Under the pieces are notes generated by a model that worked only from the letters and a program-made list of their open reading frames with translations, made no database searches and had not been told where the DNA came from. Positions 37,041 through 47,053 of a DNA stretch of 64,000 nt are shown here, piece after piece. Location of the stretch: positions 1,452,501 to 1,516,500 of the forward strand of contig NC_008343.2 of assembly GCF_000014285.2 (NCBI RefSeq). Direction: 5' to 3'. How positions within the stretch are numbered: position 1 is the first letter of the stretch; every line of letters starts with the position of its first letter. The stretch is from Granulibacter bethesdensis CGDNIH1 (GTDB lineage: Bacteria > Pseudomonadota > Alphaproteobacteria > Acetobacterales > Acetobacteraceae). The position numbers and the translations under genes were made by a program.

Positions 37041-37343
37041 AGGCTCAAAGAGAACGCAAACCCCTTTCGCATGGTCTTCCTTTCAAACTCTCGTTCTGTC
37101 ATCACATAAGACAAAAGCAATCTTATGATAAAATTAATCTATTATCAGAATTAATAGTAAAATATAACAGCATCTATAGCAATAAAATTATAGCCCTTTT
37201 TGGTCGCAATCCTTACGGAAGGAAACCAGGCAGGATATAAATCTCAATTATTTTAACTTTTTGCCTCTGGACAGGCTACGGAACCCTCGCGCAACCATAT
37301 TGTTACCACCTTGCCTAAAACATGACACAGGAGAGAAATTCTT
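37041..37343. other. AT-rich spacer between ppc and the DUF4142 gene
   Basis: This 303-base divergent region holds no convincing frame. Bases 37100-37200 are very AT-rich. AGGAGAG at about 37329-37335 is the ribosome binding site of the DUF4142 gene. Promoters for both flanking genes must lie here, but none stands out clearly. Confidence 0.4.
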
Positions 37344-37982
37344 ATGGCACGTCGCTTCGGCTGGGCTCTCGGACTGCTGGTTCCGGTCGCCGCTTGCTCC
37401 AACCCGCCTCCGCCGCCCCCAGCCCCGCCGGCCCCGACCGTCAGTGATACGGATCGTAGCTTCGTGACAGCTTTGACCCAGGCCAATCTGGCAGAGGTGC
37501 AGGCTGGTGATCTAGCCTCCAAAACCTCGAACAAAGCCAGCATCCGCAAGCTGGGCAGCCAAATGTCCAATGAACATAGCCAGCTGAACGAAAAGCTCGG
37601 CACACTGGCAAAAGCGAAGGGAATTGATGTCCCTACCCAGCCCAATGAACAGCAACAGGCTGTCTATCAGAAGCTGCAGGGCGAACGCGCCAGCCGATTC
37701 AACAACGATTATGTGGATTCTGAGCTGGACAGTCACAAGGCGCTTGAGCCGGTGTTGAATCTGGAAATCAACCAGGGTTCAGATGCTGATCTGAAGAAAC
37801 TGGCGGGTGATACCCTGCCGGTGATCCAGCTGCATGTAAAAGAGCTGGAAGCCCTGAAAAACGGCAAGACCCCGCGCCGCCTGCGTCATGGTGCTGCAGC
37901 GGCAACCATACCGCCAGTCGTGCAGTCCGCTGCGCCTGCCGCTCTGGCTCCGGCCCCGGCAACTGCCCCCGCTGCGCAGTAA
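37344..37982 (+). CDS. DUF4142 envelope lipoprotein
   Basis: The 212-residue protein starts with a lipoprotein signal peptide (LGLLVPVAAC, Cys about residue 18), then a Pro-rich spacer with six consecutive prolines. A helical DUF4142 domain follows (about 35-175): DRSFVTALTQANLAEVQAGD, MSNEHSQLNEKLGTLAKAKG, DSHKALEPVLNLEIN and TLPVIQLHVKELEAL. The tail is Ala/Pro rich. DUF4142 proteins are periplasmic ferritin-like helical bundles of unknown role, often stress-related. AGGAGAG precedes the ATG at good spacing. A strong terminator follows, so it is monocistronic or shares only readthrough with the next gene. Confidence 0.85.
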   Translation: MARRFGWALGLLVPVAACSNPPPPPPAPPAPTVSDTDRSFVTALTQANLAEVQAGDLASKTSNKASIRKLGSQMSNEHSQLNEKLGTLAKAKGIDVPTQPNEQQQAVYQKLQGERASRFNNDYVDSELDSHKALEPVLNLEINQGSDADLKKLAGDTLPVIQLHVKELEALKNGKTPRRLRHGAAAATIPPVVQSAAPAALAPAPATAPAAQ

Positions 37983-37996
37983 TCAGCGCGGTTCAT

Positions 37997-38028
37997 AAAA
38001 AGGATGCCGTTTCTGCGGCATCCTTTTT
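37997..38028 (+). terminator. rho-independent terminator after the DUF4142 gene
   Basis: AAAAAGGATGCCG (37997-38009) pairs with CGGCATCCTTTTT (38016-38028) around a 6-base loop, ending in a T run. It begins 14 bases after the stop codon. Confidence 0.88.
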
Positions 38029-38029
38029 T

Positions 38030-39394
38030 ATGACTACCAAGGAGGCTGTTTTTCCATACTCTGATCAGGTGCTCAGACCATTGGAACCCTCCCCTCTTTT
38101 TCCACCTCCGCGCATGATGCTCCCGGCGCAGGATAAGCCTGCCCGTGACAGGCTGCGCCGGGCGAAACGCCTCGCCCTTTGTCTGCTTCTGTTTATGGCG
38201 GGTCTCTCACTGCTGGCCCTGTTCATTCCCTCCGATCTCGGGGGGGGATGGGTCAAAGGCATGATCGGTGCAGCCGCCAATGCCGGCCTGATCGGCGGAC
38301 TGGCTGACTGGTTTGCGGTCACCGCCCTGTTCCGCCATCCGCTTGGACTACCGGTTCCGCACACTGCAATTATCCCCGCCCAGAAGCAAAGACTAGGCCA
38401 GGCACTGGGACGTTTTGTTGCTCAGCATGTCTTTACGCCAGAGGAAATATCCCGCGCCGTCAAAACCATTGATATGGCAGGCATTTTTCAACGGCTACTC
38501 AATGATCCTTCTATCTCCCTGCCTACATCGCAGGCGGGTTCGAAACTGGTACCGCGTCTCTTGTCCAGTATGGAGAGCGGCCGGGCGCGTAAACTGGTCA
38601 TCCGCCTGCTGCCACGCCTGATGGGTGGACAAGCTGCCAGCGCGGTGATCGCACGTGCTTTGAATGGTCTCGTCGATGGAGGCAAGCATCAGGATATTTT
38701 TACCCTGCTGCTCAACGCGCTGCGGGATACACTGCATCAGAAAGAATCGCAGCTGCACGAGCTGATTGCCCAGCGCGTCTCCGAGCATGGCGGTCGGCTT
38801 GTCGGCTGGGCCGTCGGTGCACAGATCGCCAGCAAGGTTCTAACCGCGATCAATGTTGAACTCGATAAAATGGGGCCTGATCAATCAGTCCTCCGTCTTG
38901 CCTTCGATGAATGGGTGCGGGTTCAGATTGGTAAATTACAGAACGATCCAGCCCATGCTGCAGAGATTGGAAAAGCCGTCACCAGATTGATGGCAGAACC
39001 TGCCGCGCAGGCCTGGTTGAAAGATATATGGCAGCGCCTGCGCAGTACCATCATCGCTGATGCCAATAAAAGGGATGGCCGAACCGTCCTGATTATTCAA
39101 GGTTTTCTGGGTGAGCTTGGCGCCATGCTCGGCCAAAGTCCGGATATGCGGGACAAATTGAACAATGGGGCAGAGGCCATCATTCTGAACGCGCTTCCTT
39201 CGTTACAGGACTCTTTATCTCAATTCATTGCTTCGGTCGTGGCGGGATGGGATACGCAGACGATTACCGACAGGCTTGAGCTGCGGATCGGACATGACCT
39301 GCAATTCGTGCGCGTAAACGGAACTTTAGTTGGCTTTGTGGCCGGGGGTGCGCTTTATGCAGTGCTGCGGGTCATCTCCAGCCAGATCGGCTGA
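38030..39394 (+). CDS. DUF445 family membrane protein
   Basis: The 454-residue protein has an N-terminal helix (about residues 48-68) and the conserved DUF445 start GMIGAAANAGLIGGLADWFA followed by VTALFRHPLGLPVPHTAIIP. A long helical region then runs through QALGRFVAQHVFTPEEI. A C-terminal helix (LVGFVAGGALYAVLRV) closes it. These are inner-membrane proteins with a large cytoplasmic or periplasmic helical domain and no firm function. The start at 38030 falls on the terminator T run. AAGGAGG at 38039 lies inside this frame, and ATGs at 38111 and 38114 are plausible shorter starts, so the true N-terminus is unsettled. Confidence 0.82.
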   Translation: MTTKEAVFPYSDQVLRPLEPSPLFPPPRMMLPAQDKPARDRLRRAKRLALCLLLFMAGLSLLALFIPSDLGGGWVKGMIGAAANAGLIGGLADWFAVTALFRHPLGLPVPHTAIIPAQKQRLGQALGRFVAQHVFTPEEISRAVKTIDMAGIFQRLLNDPSISLPTSQAGSKLVPRLLSSMESGRARKLVIRLLPRLMGGQAASAVIARALNGLVDGGKHQDIFTLLLNALRDTLHQKESQLHELIAQRVSEHGGRLVGWAVGAQIASKVLTAINVELDKMGPDQSVLRLAFDEWVRVQIGKLQNDPAHAAEIGKAVTRLMAEPAAQAWLKDIWQRLRSTIIADANKRDGRTVLIIQGFLGELGAMLGQSPDMRDKLNNGAEAIILNALPSLQDSLSQFIASVVAGWDTQTITDRLELRIGHDLQFVRVNGTLVGFVAGGALYAVLRVISSQIG

Positions 39395-39410
39395 ACAGGT
39401 CGTTTTTATT

Positions 39411-39680
39411 TCAGAAAAAACTGCTGTGCAGGGCACTGCGAACGCGCAGCACTCGTGCAGCAATATAAGCCACTGCCAGAGCAACCACAGCCACCGGAAT
39501 CATAAGCACAGCCAGCCAGATTGCCAGTGCGGCAGCCGCCAGACCGGTTACGATCATGGCTGCCACCATGGCAGAGACAGCAAAGCGCGCACTGAAGGGC
39601 GGGCGAACCGGGCGGCGGAATTCACCATCCAGCGTCATATCCAGCACAGGGGGAGATGACTTTTTCTGCATATTGTCCAT
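39411..39680 (-). CDS. small two-helix membrane protein, unknown function
   Basis: The 89-residue product has a polar N-terminus of about 30 residues and two adjacent hydrophobic helices (AVSAMVAAMIVTGLAAAALA and WLAVLMIPVAVVALAVAYIA), ending in a short basic tail. AAGGAGG lies about 11 bases before the ATG at 39680, which supports translation. I do not recognise the family. It is convergent with the DUF445 gene, 17 bases apart. Confidence 0.6.
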   Translation of the reverse strand: MDNMQKKSSPPVLDMTLDGEFRRPVRPPFSARFAVSAMVAAMIVTGLAAAALAIWLAVLMIPVAVVALAVAYIAARVLRVRSALHSSFF

Positions 39681-39783
39681 CTTGATCGAGGCCTCCTTGC
39701 ATACAAGGCTGACGAGCGGCTCAAGTTCCTGCCACCATAGGGCTAATAACGCCCTACAGGAATGCCAGGGACATTAAACTTTC

Positions 39784-40587
39784 TCAAATTTCATCTGTGA
39801 CAACACCGAATTCAACCAGATCGCTTTTCCCGAAACTGGTTGAAATCGCTACATCGGTCGCATCCCGTCCACGCGCCATCAGGATACGGCCGATACGCGG
39901 TTTGTTATGACGAGCATCAAATGTATACCAGATACCATCCAGATAGACATCAAACCAGGCGCTGAAATCCATCGGATCAGGCACAGGTGGAATGCCTATA
40001 TCGCCGAGATAACCGGTGCAGTAACGCGCGGGAATATTCATGCAACGGCATAAAGTGACAGCAAGATGCGCAAAGTCACGGCATACCCCGACCTGCTCTT
40101 CATGGGCTTCCCAAGCAGTTCTTGTGGCGCGTGCCATCTGATAATCAAAACGGATACGCTGGTGTACGTAATCAACAATTGCCTGCACGCGGGGCCAACC
40201 TTCCGGCGTCTGACCGAAGAGCTGCCAGGCAAGCGTGGAAAGACGATCCGTCTCGCAATAGCGGCTGCCCATGAGATAGACCAACACATCATCCGGCAGC
40301 ATGGGCACCGGGGTCTGTCGGGCTGACCAGTTCACGACATCCGGCTCACCACTATCCTGAATGGTGAACATCGTCGAAATCGTGATCAGACCGGGAGGCG
40401 CAATCAGGCGTGTGCAGCGGTTGCCAAAGCCATCCGTATAAACCGTCATAGCCGTCGGCGGATCCAGCGTAACAAGACCCGGATCCAACAGATCACCGGC
40501 ACGGGATGGATGTACATGCACCATCAGCAGCATCGGAGTATAATCAATATGCTGATAAGTCAGCCTGTATCCGGCACGAATATGCAA
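39784..40587 (-). CDS. transglutaminase-like cysteine peptidase-fold protein
   Basis: Starting at the TTG at 40587 (AAGGGAG 6 bases upstream), the product has 267 residues and begins with HIRAGYRLTYQH, the N-terminal beta domain of the family. The transglutaminase core has the catalytic Cys in EEQVGVCRDFAHLAVTLCR, the His region after YCTGYLGDIG, and the Asp-containing IWYTFDARHNKPRIGR. Proteins of this type are thought to be cytoplasmic peptidases or amide-forming enzymes; the substrate is unknown. A longer in-frame ORF to 40806 would overlap the fusA terminator and adds unconserved residues, so it is rejected. Confidence 0.82.
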   Translation of the reverse strand: MHIRAGYRLTYQHIDYTPMLLMVHVHPSRAGDLLDPGLVTLDPPTAMTVYTDGFGNRCTRLIAPPGLITISTMFTIQDSGEPDVVNWSARQTPVPMLPDDVLVYLMGSRYCETDRLSTLAWQLFGQTPEGWPRVQAIVDYVHQRIRFDYQMARATRTAWEAHEEQVGVCRDFAHLAVTLCRCMNIPARYCTGYLGDIGIPPVPDPMDFSAWFDVYLDGIWYTFDARHNKPRIGRILMARGRDATDVAISTSFGKSDLVEFGVVTDEI

Positions 40588-40797
40588 TCCTGTCTCCCTT
40601 CGGCATACAGCAGAAACCGGAACCGCCCTCTTCAATGCAGGAAAAGAAAGGTCTCCTCCCTCCACATCGACAGGTCTGCGCTCTGAATAACCTTGAAACG
40701 CCTGTGGAACAGAAGCTGTTCCCCGCAAGCGATGAATAACATCAAGCAAAATTCTGGCCAGACCATGAAAAAAAGTCAGAACAATCTCCTGTGAAGC

Positions 40798-40833
40798 AAA
40801 AAACAAAAAACGGCCCGTGAAAACGGGCCGTTT
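40798..40833 (-). terminator. rho-independent terminator of fusA
   Basis: An 11-bp perfect stem (40808-40818 with 40823-40833, AAACGGCCCGT) closes a 4-base loop. On the minus strand it is followed by TTTGTTTTTTG. It is 50 bases past the fusA stop. A second small hairpin, CCCCGC-CTAA-GCGGGG, lies at 40858-40873 between the two. Confidence 0.88.
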
Positions 40834-40883
40834 CCAGATAGAACAAAGCAGAAATGCTCCCCGCCTAAGCGGGGAAAGCTTTC

Positions 40884-42965
<2,082 letters not shown>

Positions 42966-43255
42966 GGCAGACCTCCAAAACCCAGTAGGGAAAAACCCTG
43001 CGGGGAATGGCCCCAGTCAGGGAGTATCAGCGCAACCCCGGCATGCTGTCCGGCAGATCACACCAAAACAAGTGATACAAACAACAAGGCGGATACCGGA
43101 ACGACGGGAGGATTGCCCCCGGCATTCTTTGCCCGACCCGATTCCGCCGTGATATGCGACACCCTGCCGATTTTTGCAATCGAGCAACCGCAGGGCAGAG
43201 GCGGTTTTATCTCATGGACGCCTTTTAGGGGCCATAAGGGATGGTACTTTAATAT

Positions 43256-44191
43256 ATGTCTGATCAGAATTTCCATCCTGTTCCCGTGATTCTGGACACC
43301 GATCCCGGCACGGATGATGCTCTGGCGATTCTGTTGGCGCTTGCCTCCCCGGAGCTGGAGATAAAGGGGCTGACCGTCGTCGGGGGCAATGTCGGGTTGG
43401 AGCATACACTGCGTAATGCGCTGGCGCTGACAGCGCTGGCAGGTGCCACCACCCCCGTCCATGCCGGAGCAAACCAGCCCTTGCTGGGGCGTCATTATAC
43501 AGGGGCCCCGGAAATTCATGGGGCTGATGGGCTGGCCGGGGTCGATATACCGGCGCCATCCGGTTTGCCGTCCACGCAGCTGGCCGCCGACGTGATCCGT
43601 GCCATCCTGCGCGACAACGAAAAACCGGTCACACTGGTGGGGATCGGTCCGGCGACAAATCTGGCCCTGGCTCTGGCCACCGAGCCTACCCTCTGCACCA
43701 ACATAGATCAGATCGTGCTGATGAGCGGCAGTGCCGGGCGAGGGAATGTGACCCCTTATGCCGAGTTCAATGCCTGGAGCGATCCCGAAGCACTCTCTAT
43801 CCTGATCGGCAGCGGTGTATCGGTCGTGCTGGTGACACTGGATCTGACACGGCAGGCTCGCATCACGCCGGAACGTATCGCGCGCCTGCGGAAATATGGA
43901 ACAGGACGCGCCCTCAACACAGCCTGCGACATTCTCTCCCGCGTTCCGCTGACCGAACAGGGCGGAGAACCGCTGCATGACCCCTGCGCAATCGCATGGC
44001 TGGTTGCACCGCATCTGTTCAGCACGCGTCTGGTTGATGTCTCCGTCATGCTTGGAGCCGGAGAAAGGCGCGGTCAAACCATGCTCAGCCATGCCGGACA
44101 GGCCTCTTCAGGACGGATCACAATGCTGGACACAGTCGATGCAGAAGGTTTTTTCACTCTGCTCGGCAATCGGCTGGCACGGTTGCCATGA
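43256..44191 (+). CDS. inosine/uridine-preferring nucleoside hydrolase
   Basis: The 311-residue enzyme cleaves the N-glycosidic bond of nucleosides to give base and ribose. The calcium-binding signature DTDPGTDDALAILLAL is at residues 14-29, with the further motifs GGNVGLEHT, EIHGADGLAG and the C-terminal His region LHDPCAIAWL. TPYAEFNAWSDPEA is the substrate-binding NxxxDPEA segment. It overlaps the next gene by 4 bases (ATGA). It probably serves nucleoside salvage. Confidence 0.93.
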   Translation: MSDQNFHPVPVILDTDPGTDDALAILLALASPELEIKGLTVVGGNVGLEHTLRNALALTALAGATTPVHAGANQPLLGRHYTGAPEIHGADGLAGVDIPAPSGLPSTQLAADVIRAILRDNEKPVTLVGIGPATNLALALATEPTLCTNIDQIVLMSGSAGRGNVTPYAEFNAWSDPEALSILIGSGVSVVLVTLDLTRQARITPERIARLRKYGTGRALNTACDILSRVPLTEQGGEPLHDPCAIAWLVAPHLFSTRLVDVSVMLGAGERRGQTMLSHAGQASSGRITMLDTVDAEGFFTLLGNRLARLP

Positions 44192-44955
44192 AGATGGAAC
44201 AGCTAATACCAGACCATGCAGCGCCAGACCGGATAATGAGGGATATGACGACAGTGCTCTCCTGTCCGGCACAGACTGAAGAAGCATGCGCACATCTTGC
44301 AAGACAGGATAAGGCGCTCTCAGCCCTCATTACCCGGGTCGGCCCACCCCGCCTGACAATCTCTCTCGAACAAAGCCCCTTTGAAGCTCTGATCCGTGCC
44401 ATTGCCCATCAGCAGCTTCATGCCCGTGCGGCAGAAGCAATCCTCGCCCGATTTCTGGCTCTGTTTCCAGTGAACACAGACTTCCCTTCACCGCTGGAAA
44501 TTATGGCTCTGGATACGGAGACCCTGCGACAATGCGGGTTTTCCGGCACAAAAATAATCGCCCTGCGCGGCGTGTGTGAAGCAGCCCAAGGAGGCATCAT
44601 TCCCGACCGCTCCGGCTGCACCGCTCTGGATGATGAAACACTGATCCAACGGCTGACGACCCTGCGCGGCATAGGGCGCTGGACCGTGGAAATGCTGATG
44701 ATTTTCACGCTCGGCCGCACCGATATCCTTCCGGTGGATGATTTCGGAGTCCGGGAAGGTTGGCGGCTCATCAAGGGTTTGGAGAGCCAGCCCAGGCCGA
44801 AAATACTGGCGGATATCGGGCAATCATGGTCTCCATGGCGCAGTCTGGCAGCATGGTATTTATGGCGGGCAGCAGACGAGGCCAAAAAGATTCCCCGCCC
44901 CCCGCCCTCTGAGCCGGCTACCTCCAGAGAAAGGCTTTTGCGTGCCAAACCATAA
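44188..44955 (+). CDS. DNA-3-methyladenine glycosylase, AlkA-like HhH-GPD
   Basis: The 255-residue protein has the helix-hairpin-helix-GPD fold. It shows SPFEALIRAIAHQQLHARAA at the domain start, the hairpin LTTLRGIGRWTVEMLMIFTL, and the catalytic Asp in DILPVDDFGVREGW. The end carries WSPWRSLAAWYLWRA. It removes alkylated bases from DNA in base excision repair. The start overlaps the nucleoside hydrolase stop. The N-terminal 25 residues look unconserved, so translation could begin at an internal ATG near 44236. Confidence 0.9.
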   Translation: MKMEQLIPDHAAPDRIMRDMTTVLSCPAQTEEACAHLARQDKALSALITRVGPPRLTISLEQSPFEALIRAIAHQQLHARAAEAILARFLALFPVNTDFPSPLEIMALDTETLRQCGFSGTKIIALRGVCEAAQGGIIPDRSGCTALDDETLIQRLTTLRGIGRWTVEMLMIFTLGRTDILPVDDFGVREGWRLIKGLESQPRPKILADIGQSWSPWRSLAAWYLWRAADEAKKIPRPPPSEPATSRERLLRAKP

Positions 44956-44998
44956 CAAATCCTTATGCCTTTCTTCATGGCCCGCCGAGATCCGTTCC

Positions 44999-45403
44999 AT
45001 GTGCGCGATCGGTTCAGGCGGACAGCTCGGCCTGAACGGGAAACTGCCATGGCAGGGTGACCAGCGTCCGGCCTTCCGCGAGGATGTCCGCCGTTTCTGG
45101 GAACGTACGCTCGGACATGTCCTGCTATGCGGACCAGCAACCTATCGTAGCATTCCAGCGACGGCCTTTACCGCAAGGGACATCCTCGAACTCCGCTCCT
45201 CCATGCAGCCAGAGGACGTGTTGAGTCGCTATCCCGGCCGGATCGTATATATCGGTGGCGGTTTAGCCGTCTGGAATACTTATGCCCGCTTCATCCAGCA
45301 CTGGGACATCACCCGACTGCCTTATGACGGACCCGCTGATCGCTATTTCGATCCGGCGTGGCTTGCAACCGGCGCCGGGGCAAGAGAAACTTCACGTCCT
45401 TAA
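44999..45403 (+). CDS. short dihydrofolate reductase-like protein
   Basis: From the ATG at 44999 the product has 134 residues, against about 160 for typical DHFR. It keeps CAIGSGGQLGLNGKLPW (the Met20-loop region), DVRRFWERTLGH with Asp aligned to the catalytic Asp27 of E. coli, LLCGPATYRSIP in place of VIMGRxTWESI, and IVYIGGGLAVW for the NADPH-binding GG motif. The region after that is brief and the C-terminal strand pair appears shortened. It may be a functional, minimal FolA or a divergent reductase. A longer frame from 44738 overlaps the glycosylase and is not supported. Confidence 0.6.
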   Translation: MCAIGSGGQLGLNGKLPWQGDQRPAFREDVRRFWERTLGHVLLCGPATYRSIPATAFTARDILELRSSMQPEDVLSRYPGRIVYIGGGLAVWNTYARFIQHWDITRLPYDGPADRYFDPAWLATGAGARETSRP

Positions 45404-45468
45404 AACAGGGTGATCCGCAGGCCTCGCCCCAACCGACCGCAATCGGCCATCATCACGGAGCTGCCGTC

Positions 45469-46155
45469 ATGCCGTCTCTCCGACGCCTCATTCCTGCCGC
45501 CCGTCCGATACACATCACTCTGCCCGCCCTTCTGGCTACCCTTGGTTGGATGGTGATGTTCGCTCCTGCGCGTGCCCAACCTGCCCCTAACAGGGCCTCA
45601 CAGGCCGGTTTCGCCATCACTTTTGCGGAATTCAAAATCGCATTCAACAATCAGGCGCAGGCCGACCAGCCCGGTCACGCTTCTGCCTCTCCATCCGGTT
45701 CACTCAAGCGGTGCAAGCATATAACGGGTGGCATCAGTTGCCTGATCCGGAATCGCGACGGCGATGCTCCACCACCGCCCATCGAACCGACCAACCGTAT
45801 CAAGCTGCCACCGGGACGAGTTCCGCAGCCACTGCGTCTGGAAGCAAGGCTCAACCCTGATGGCCGCATCGTGACACTGCGCATTCTGGGTGATCGGGCC
45901 GAGCAGGTCGATCACGCCAACTTCGTCGCCGCGGTGGAAAACGCGGCACAGGTCTGGGACCAGCAGGAAGGGCTGCCCCCACAATCCGCCCGTTTCGACG
46001 AAGCGCTCGGCCTTAATCGGACGGATGAAGCCCCCGATATCGGCCAGCCCCGCATCCTGACACGTCCCTACGCGAAGATTACCTGCATCGCCTCAGCGCT
46101 ATCCGCCAATGCAGGCGTGGGCTGCACATTCGATCCTCCAGACCGGTCACCATGA
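45469..46155 (+). CDS. secreted or periplasmic protein of unknown function
   Basis: The 228-residue product starts with a clear signal peptide (ALLATLGWMVMFAPARAQ, cleavage near residue 37). The mature part contains ITFAEFKIAFNNQAQ, a Pro-rich linker (APPPPIEPTN) and a compact domain with HANFVAAVENAAQVWDQQ. Four cysteines (CKHITGGISC, ITCIASAL, GVGCTF) suggest two disulfides. CGGAG precedes the ATG by 8 bases. I do not recognise the family. It overlaps the next gene by 4 bases, so the two probably act together. Confidence 0.6.
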   Translation: MPSLRRLIPAARPIHITLPALLATLGWMVMFAPARAQPAPNRASQAGFAITFAEFKIAFNNQAQADQPGHASASPSGSLKRCKHITGGISCLIRNRDGDAPPPPIEPTNRIKLPPGRVPQPLRLEARLNPDGRIVTLRILGDRAEQVDHANFVAAVENAAQVWDQQEGLPPQSARFDEALGLNRTDEAPDIGQPRILTRPYAKITCIASALSANAGVGCTFDPPDRSP

Positions 46156-46943
46156 ACGAACGCCCCGACTCATCTGAGCGGAAAATTCTGGGCGACATCA
46201 TTGCCCTGGTCCTGGACGAAAATCAGGGACAATCCGAAGCAGCCCTGATCGCCCTGAAGCGCCGTGCAGCCAGAAACAATATCACCGGCGGTCTGCTCAA
46301 AAACCTGCTGCATGAATTACGTGGCCAGCCATCTGCCTTTTTGAATGTTGAAGCGCCCGGTGGAGACTCCATCCGGCAAGCCACGCTGGAACAGCAACTG
46401 ACCCGCGCCATTATGGAACGTGATTCTGCGCGGCTCCAGCTTTCCATTCAGATACAGGCTGCCAATGCCAGACGTGAAACACGGTGGCGGGAAAGAATAG
46501 TGGGAGGCATCTTCACGGCCCTGGCCGTTTCGAGCGCACTGACAGCATACACGCTGCTTTCCCCTGTCGCTCTGGATGAGGAGGGGCAGGAAAAGAACCG
46601 AAATACAGCTGTCATTGCGCCCCTCCCTCCCCCATCAAAGGAGCTCCGTGACTCTCCGGCAACGGTGGAGGAAGCAGAATTCCGTGCCGGTGCCCAGGAT
46701 CATCGTAGAATGCTGGCCTGGCTCCACGCCGCAAGTGCAGAACAACAATCCGGAGCCCAATACTGGCTGAGCCGGCAAAGCTCCAGCGGGAGCCAGTCCT
46801 GCTACATGGTAGGCGGCTCTCTGTCAGCCGGCTGGCTGAACGGATGTCTGATCGCCCAGCGCAGCATGGAGCAGGCAAATCGCAATAGTGCCACCAGCGT
46901 TGCGTACCAGCGCGGCTGGCAAAGCGATGGCAGAAGCAGGTAG
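46152..46943 (+). CDS. single-pass membrane protein of unknown function
   Basis: The 263-residue protein has a cytoplasmic N-terminal helical region (about residues 10-115; DIIALVLDENQGQSEAALIA, then a coiled-coil-like ATLEQQLTRAIMERDSARLQ). One membrane helix follows (IVGGIFTALAVSSALTAYTL), then an outer C-terminal region with AQYWLSRQSSSGSQ and SCYMVGGSLSAGWLNGCL. It is translationally coupled to the secreted-protein gene before it. A terminator follows. A degraded copy of its 3' end lies at 49736-49802. The family is not recognised. Confidence 0.6.
   Translation: MNERPDSSERKILGDIIALVLDENQGQSEAALIALKRRAARNNITGGLLKNLLHELRGQPSAFLNVEAPGGDSIRQATLEQQLTRAIMERDSARLQLSIQIQAANARRETRWRERIVGGIFTALAVSSALTAYTLLSPVALDEEGQEKNRNTAVIAPLPPPSKELRDSPATVEEAEFRAGAQDHRRMLAWLHAASAEQQSGAQYWLSRQSSSGSQSCYMVGGSLSAGWLNGCLIAQRSMEQANRNSATSVAYQRGWQSDGRSR
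46813..46879 (+). repeat. 67-bp direct repeat, copy 1 (coding)
   Basis: This stretch lies inside the 3' part of the membrane-protein gene (encoding GSLSAGWLNGCLIAQ and onward). It matches 49736-49802 at 61 of 67 positions. All six differences are G-to-A or C-to-T in the second copy. It marks the left side of the adhesin pseudogene locus. Confidence 0.85.
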
Positions 46944-46964
46944 CTGATACTCATCCCTATACAC

Positions 46965-46997
46965 AAAAAAGGCAGCCATTATTTGGCAGCCTTTTTC
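46965..46997 (+). terminator. terminator after the secreted/membrane protein pair
   Basis: AAAAAGGC-A-GCC pairs with GGC-A-GCCTTTTT through one A.A mismatch around a loop of 7 bases, ending in a T run. It is about 22 bases past the stop codon. The A run on its left means it could also terminate the minus-strand adhesin locus. Confidence 0.75.
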
Positions 46998-47053
46998 ATC
47001 TGAGAGGATACTGTGCCGGCATCCCCTCCCTTTCCTTGATCAGCACCCACAAT

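Noticed and set aside
40588-40806. N-terminal extension of the transglutaminase-like gene
   Set aside because: It overlaps the fusA terminator, is unconserved in character, and a well-placed Shine-Dalgarno precedes the TTG at 40587.
43058-44092. 344-residue open frame on the minus strand
   Set aside because: It lies opposite the nucleoside hydrolase, whose motifs are clear. No family resemblance in the antisense product.
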